From positions 1-19,669 of the forward strand of contig LBRX01000019.1 of the NCBI GenBank assembly GCA_000991645.1: a stretch of 19,669 nt of DNA, read 5' to 3'. The notes under the pieces were generated by a model, which was not told where the DNA came from, did not search any database, and saw only the letters and a program-made list of their open reading frames with translations. Origin of the DNA: Candidatus Moranbacteria bacterium GW2011_GWE2_36_40 (lineage in GTDB: Bacteria > Patescibacteriota > Minisyncoccia > Moranbacterales > GWC2-37-73). The position numbers were made by a program, and so were the translations under genes. Positions within the stretch are counted from its first letter, which is position 1. The number at the start of each line of letters is the position of its first letter. Positions 19,667 to 19,669 of the stretch are shown here, piece after piece.

Positions 19667-19669
19667 CAG

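Noticed and set aside
1..19669. TGA recoding (as in Gracilibacteria/SR1)
   Set aside because: TGA ends plausible genes at 5105 and 19208, does not occur inside conserved genes, and reading through the pyrG TGA gives no homologous sequence.
1..19669. tRNA or rRNA genes
   Set aside because: I looked for cloverleaf-like and conserved rRNA stretches in the gaps by eye and saw none; a covariance search could find a diverged one.

Overview
The window looks like part of a small, AT-rich bacterial genome of the Candidate Phyla Radiation (Patescibacteria, probably Parcubacteria-like). This rests on low G+C over most of the window, compact genes with few Shine-Dalgarno sites, DUF4012 and DUF2207 membrane proteins, a CTP synthase with an SGVGKG-type P-loop, bL9 present, and many short palindromic repeats between and inside genes. 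TGA is used as a stop (for example at 5105-5107 and 19208-19210), so the code appears standard. I could not run a search, so the lineage is an inference.

Layout. 1-1177 is richer in G+C than the rest and holds the end of one gene, a secreted/membrane protein with a coiled-coil look (232-1131) and a terminator. 1178-1554 is repeat-filled. From a strong promoter at 1555 runs a surface-polysaccharide group: a GT-B glycosyltransferase C-terminal domain, a Wzz-like two-TM protein, a DUF4012 protein and a small unknown protein, ending in a terminator at 5121. Then 5461-14050 carries all four dTDP-L-rhamnose genes (rfbC, rfbB, rfbD, rfbA) plus galU, interleaved with a DUF2207 protein, a TIM-barrel-like protein and glyA, and closes with a strong terminator at 14057. 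The third part (14096-19669) has a membrane protein, rplI, a broken pyrG, a Nudix protein, rpmA (the only clear minus-strand gene), an Ada-like Cys-domain membrane protein and a GIY-YIG nuclease gene.

How the genes fit. RfbA, RfbB, RfbC and RfbD together convert glucose-1-phosphate to dTDP-L-rhamnose, and GalU supplies UDP-glucose. The glycosyltransferase, Wzz-like and DUF4012 proteins are plausible users of such precursors in a cell-surface glycan. GlyA, RplI, PyrG and RpmA are housekeeping.

Most interesting. (1) A 401-bp unit at 19266-19666 in which a complete GIY-YIG gene lies between perfect 28-bp inverted repeats; the same 28-mer occurs alone at 10828 and 17241, as expected for an autonomous element with non-autonomous relatives. 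(2) pyrG has lost a short segment and its frame near the 3' end, so the glutaminase Cys and its His/Glu partners are on two ORFs overlapping as TGATG. (3) A 268-bp repeat element upstream of rfbC has a perfect three-way-junction core, and a small relative sits in frame inside rfbD. (4) A promoter-hairpins-terminator unit of about 90 nt lies between rplI and pyrG. (5) An ACAATAT-N6-ATATTGT palindrome occurs at two promoter regions.
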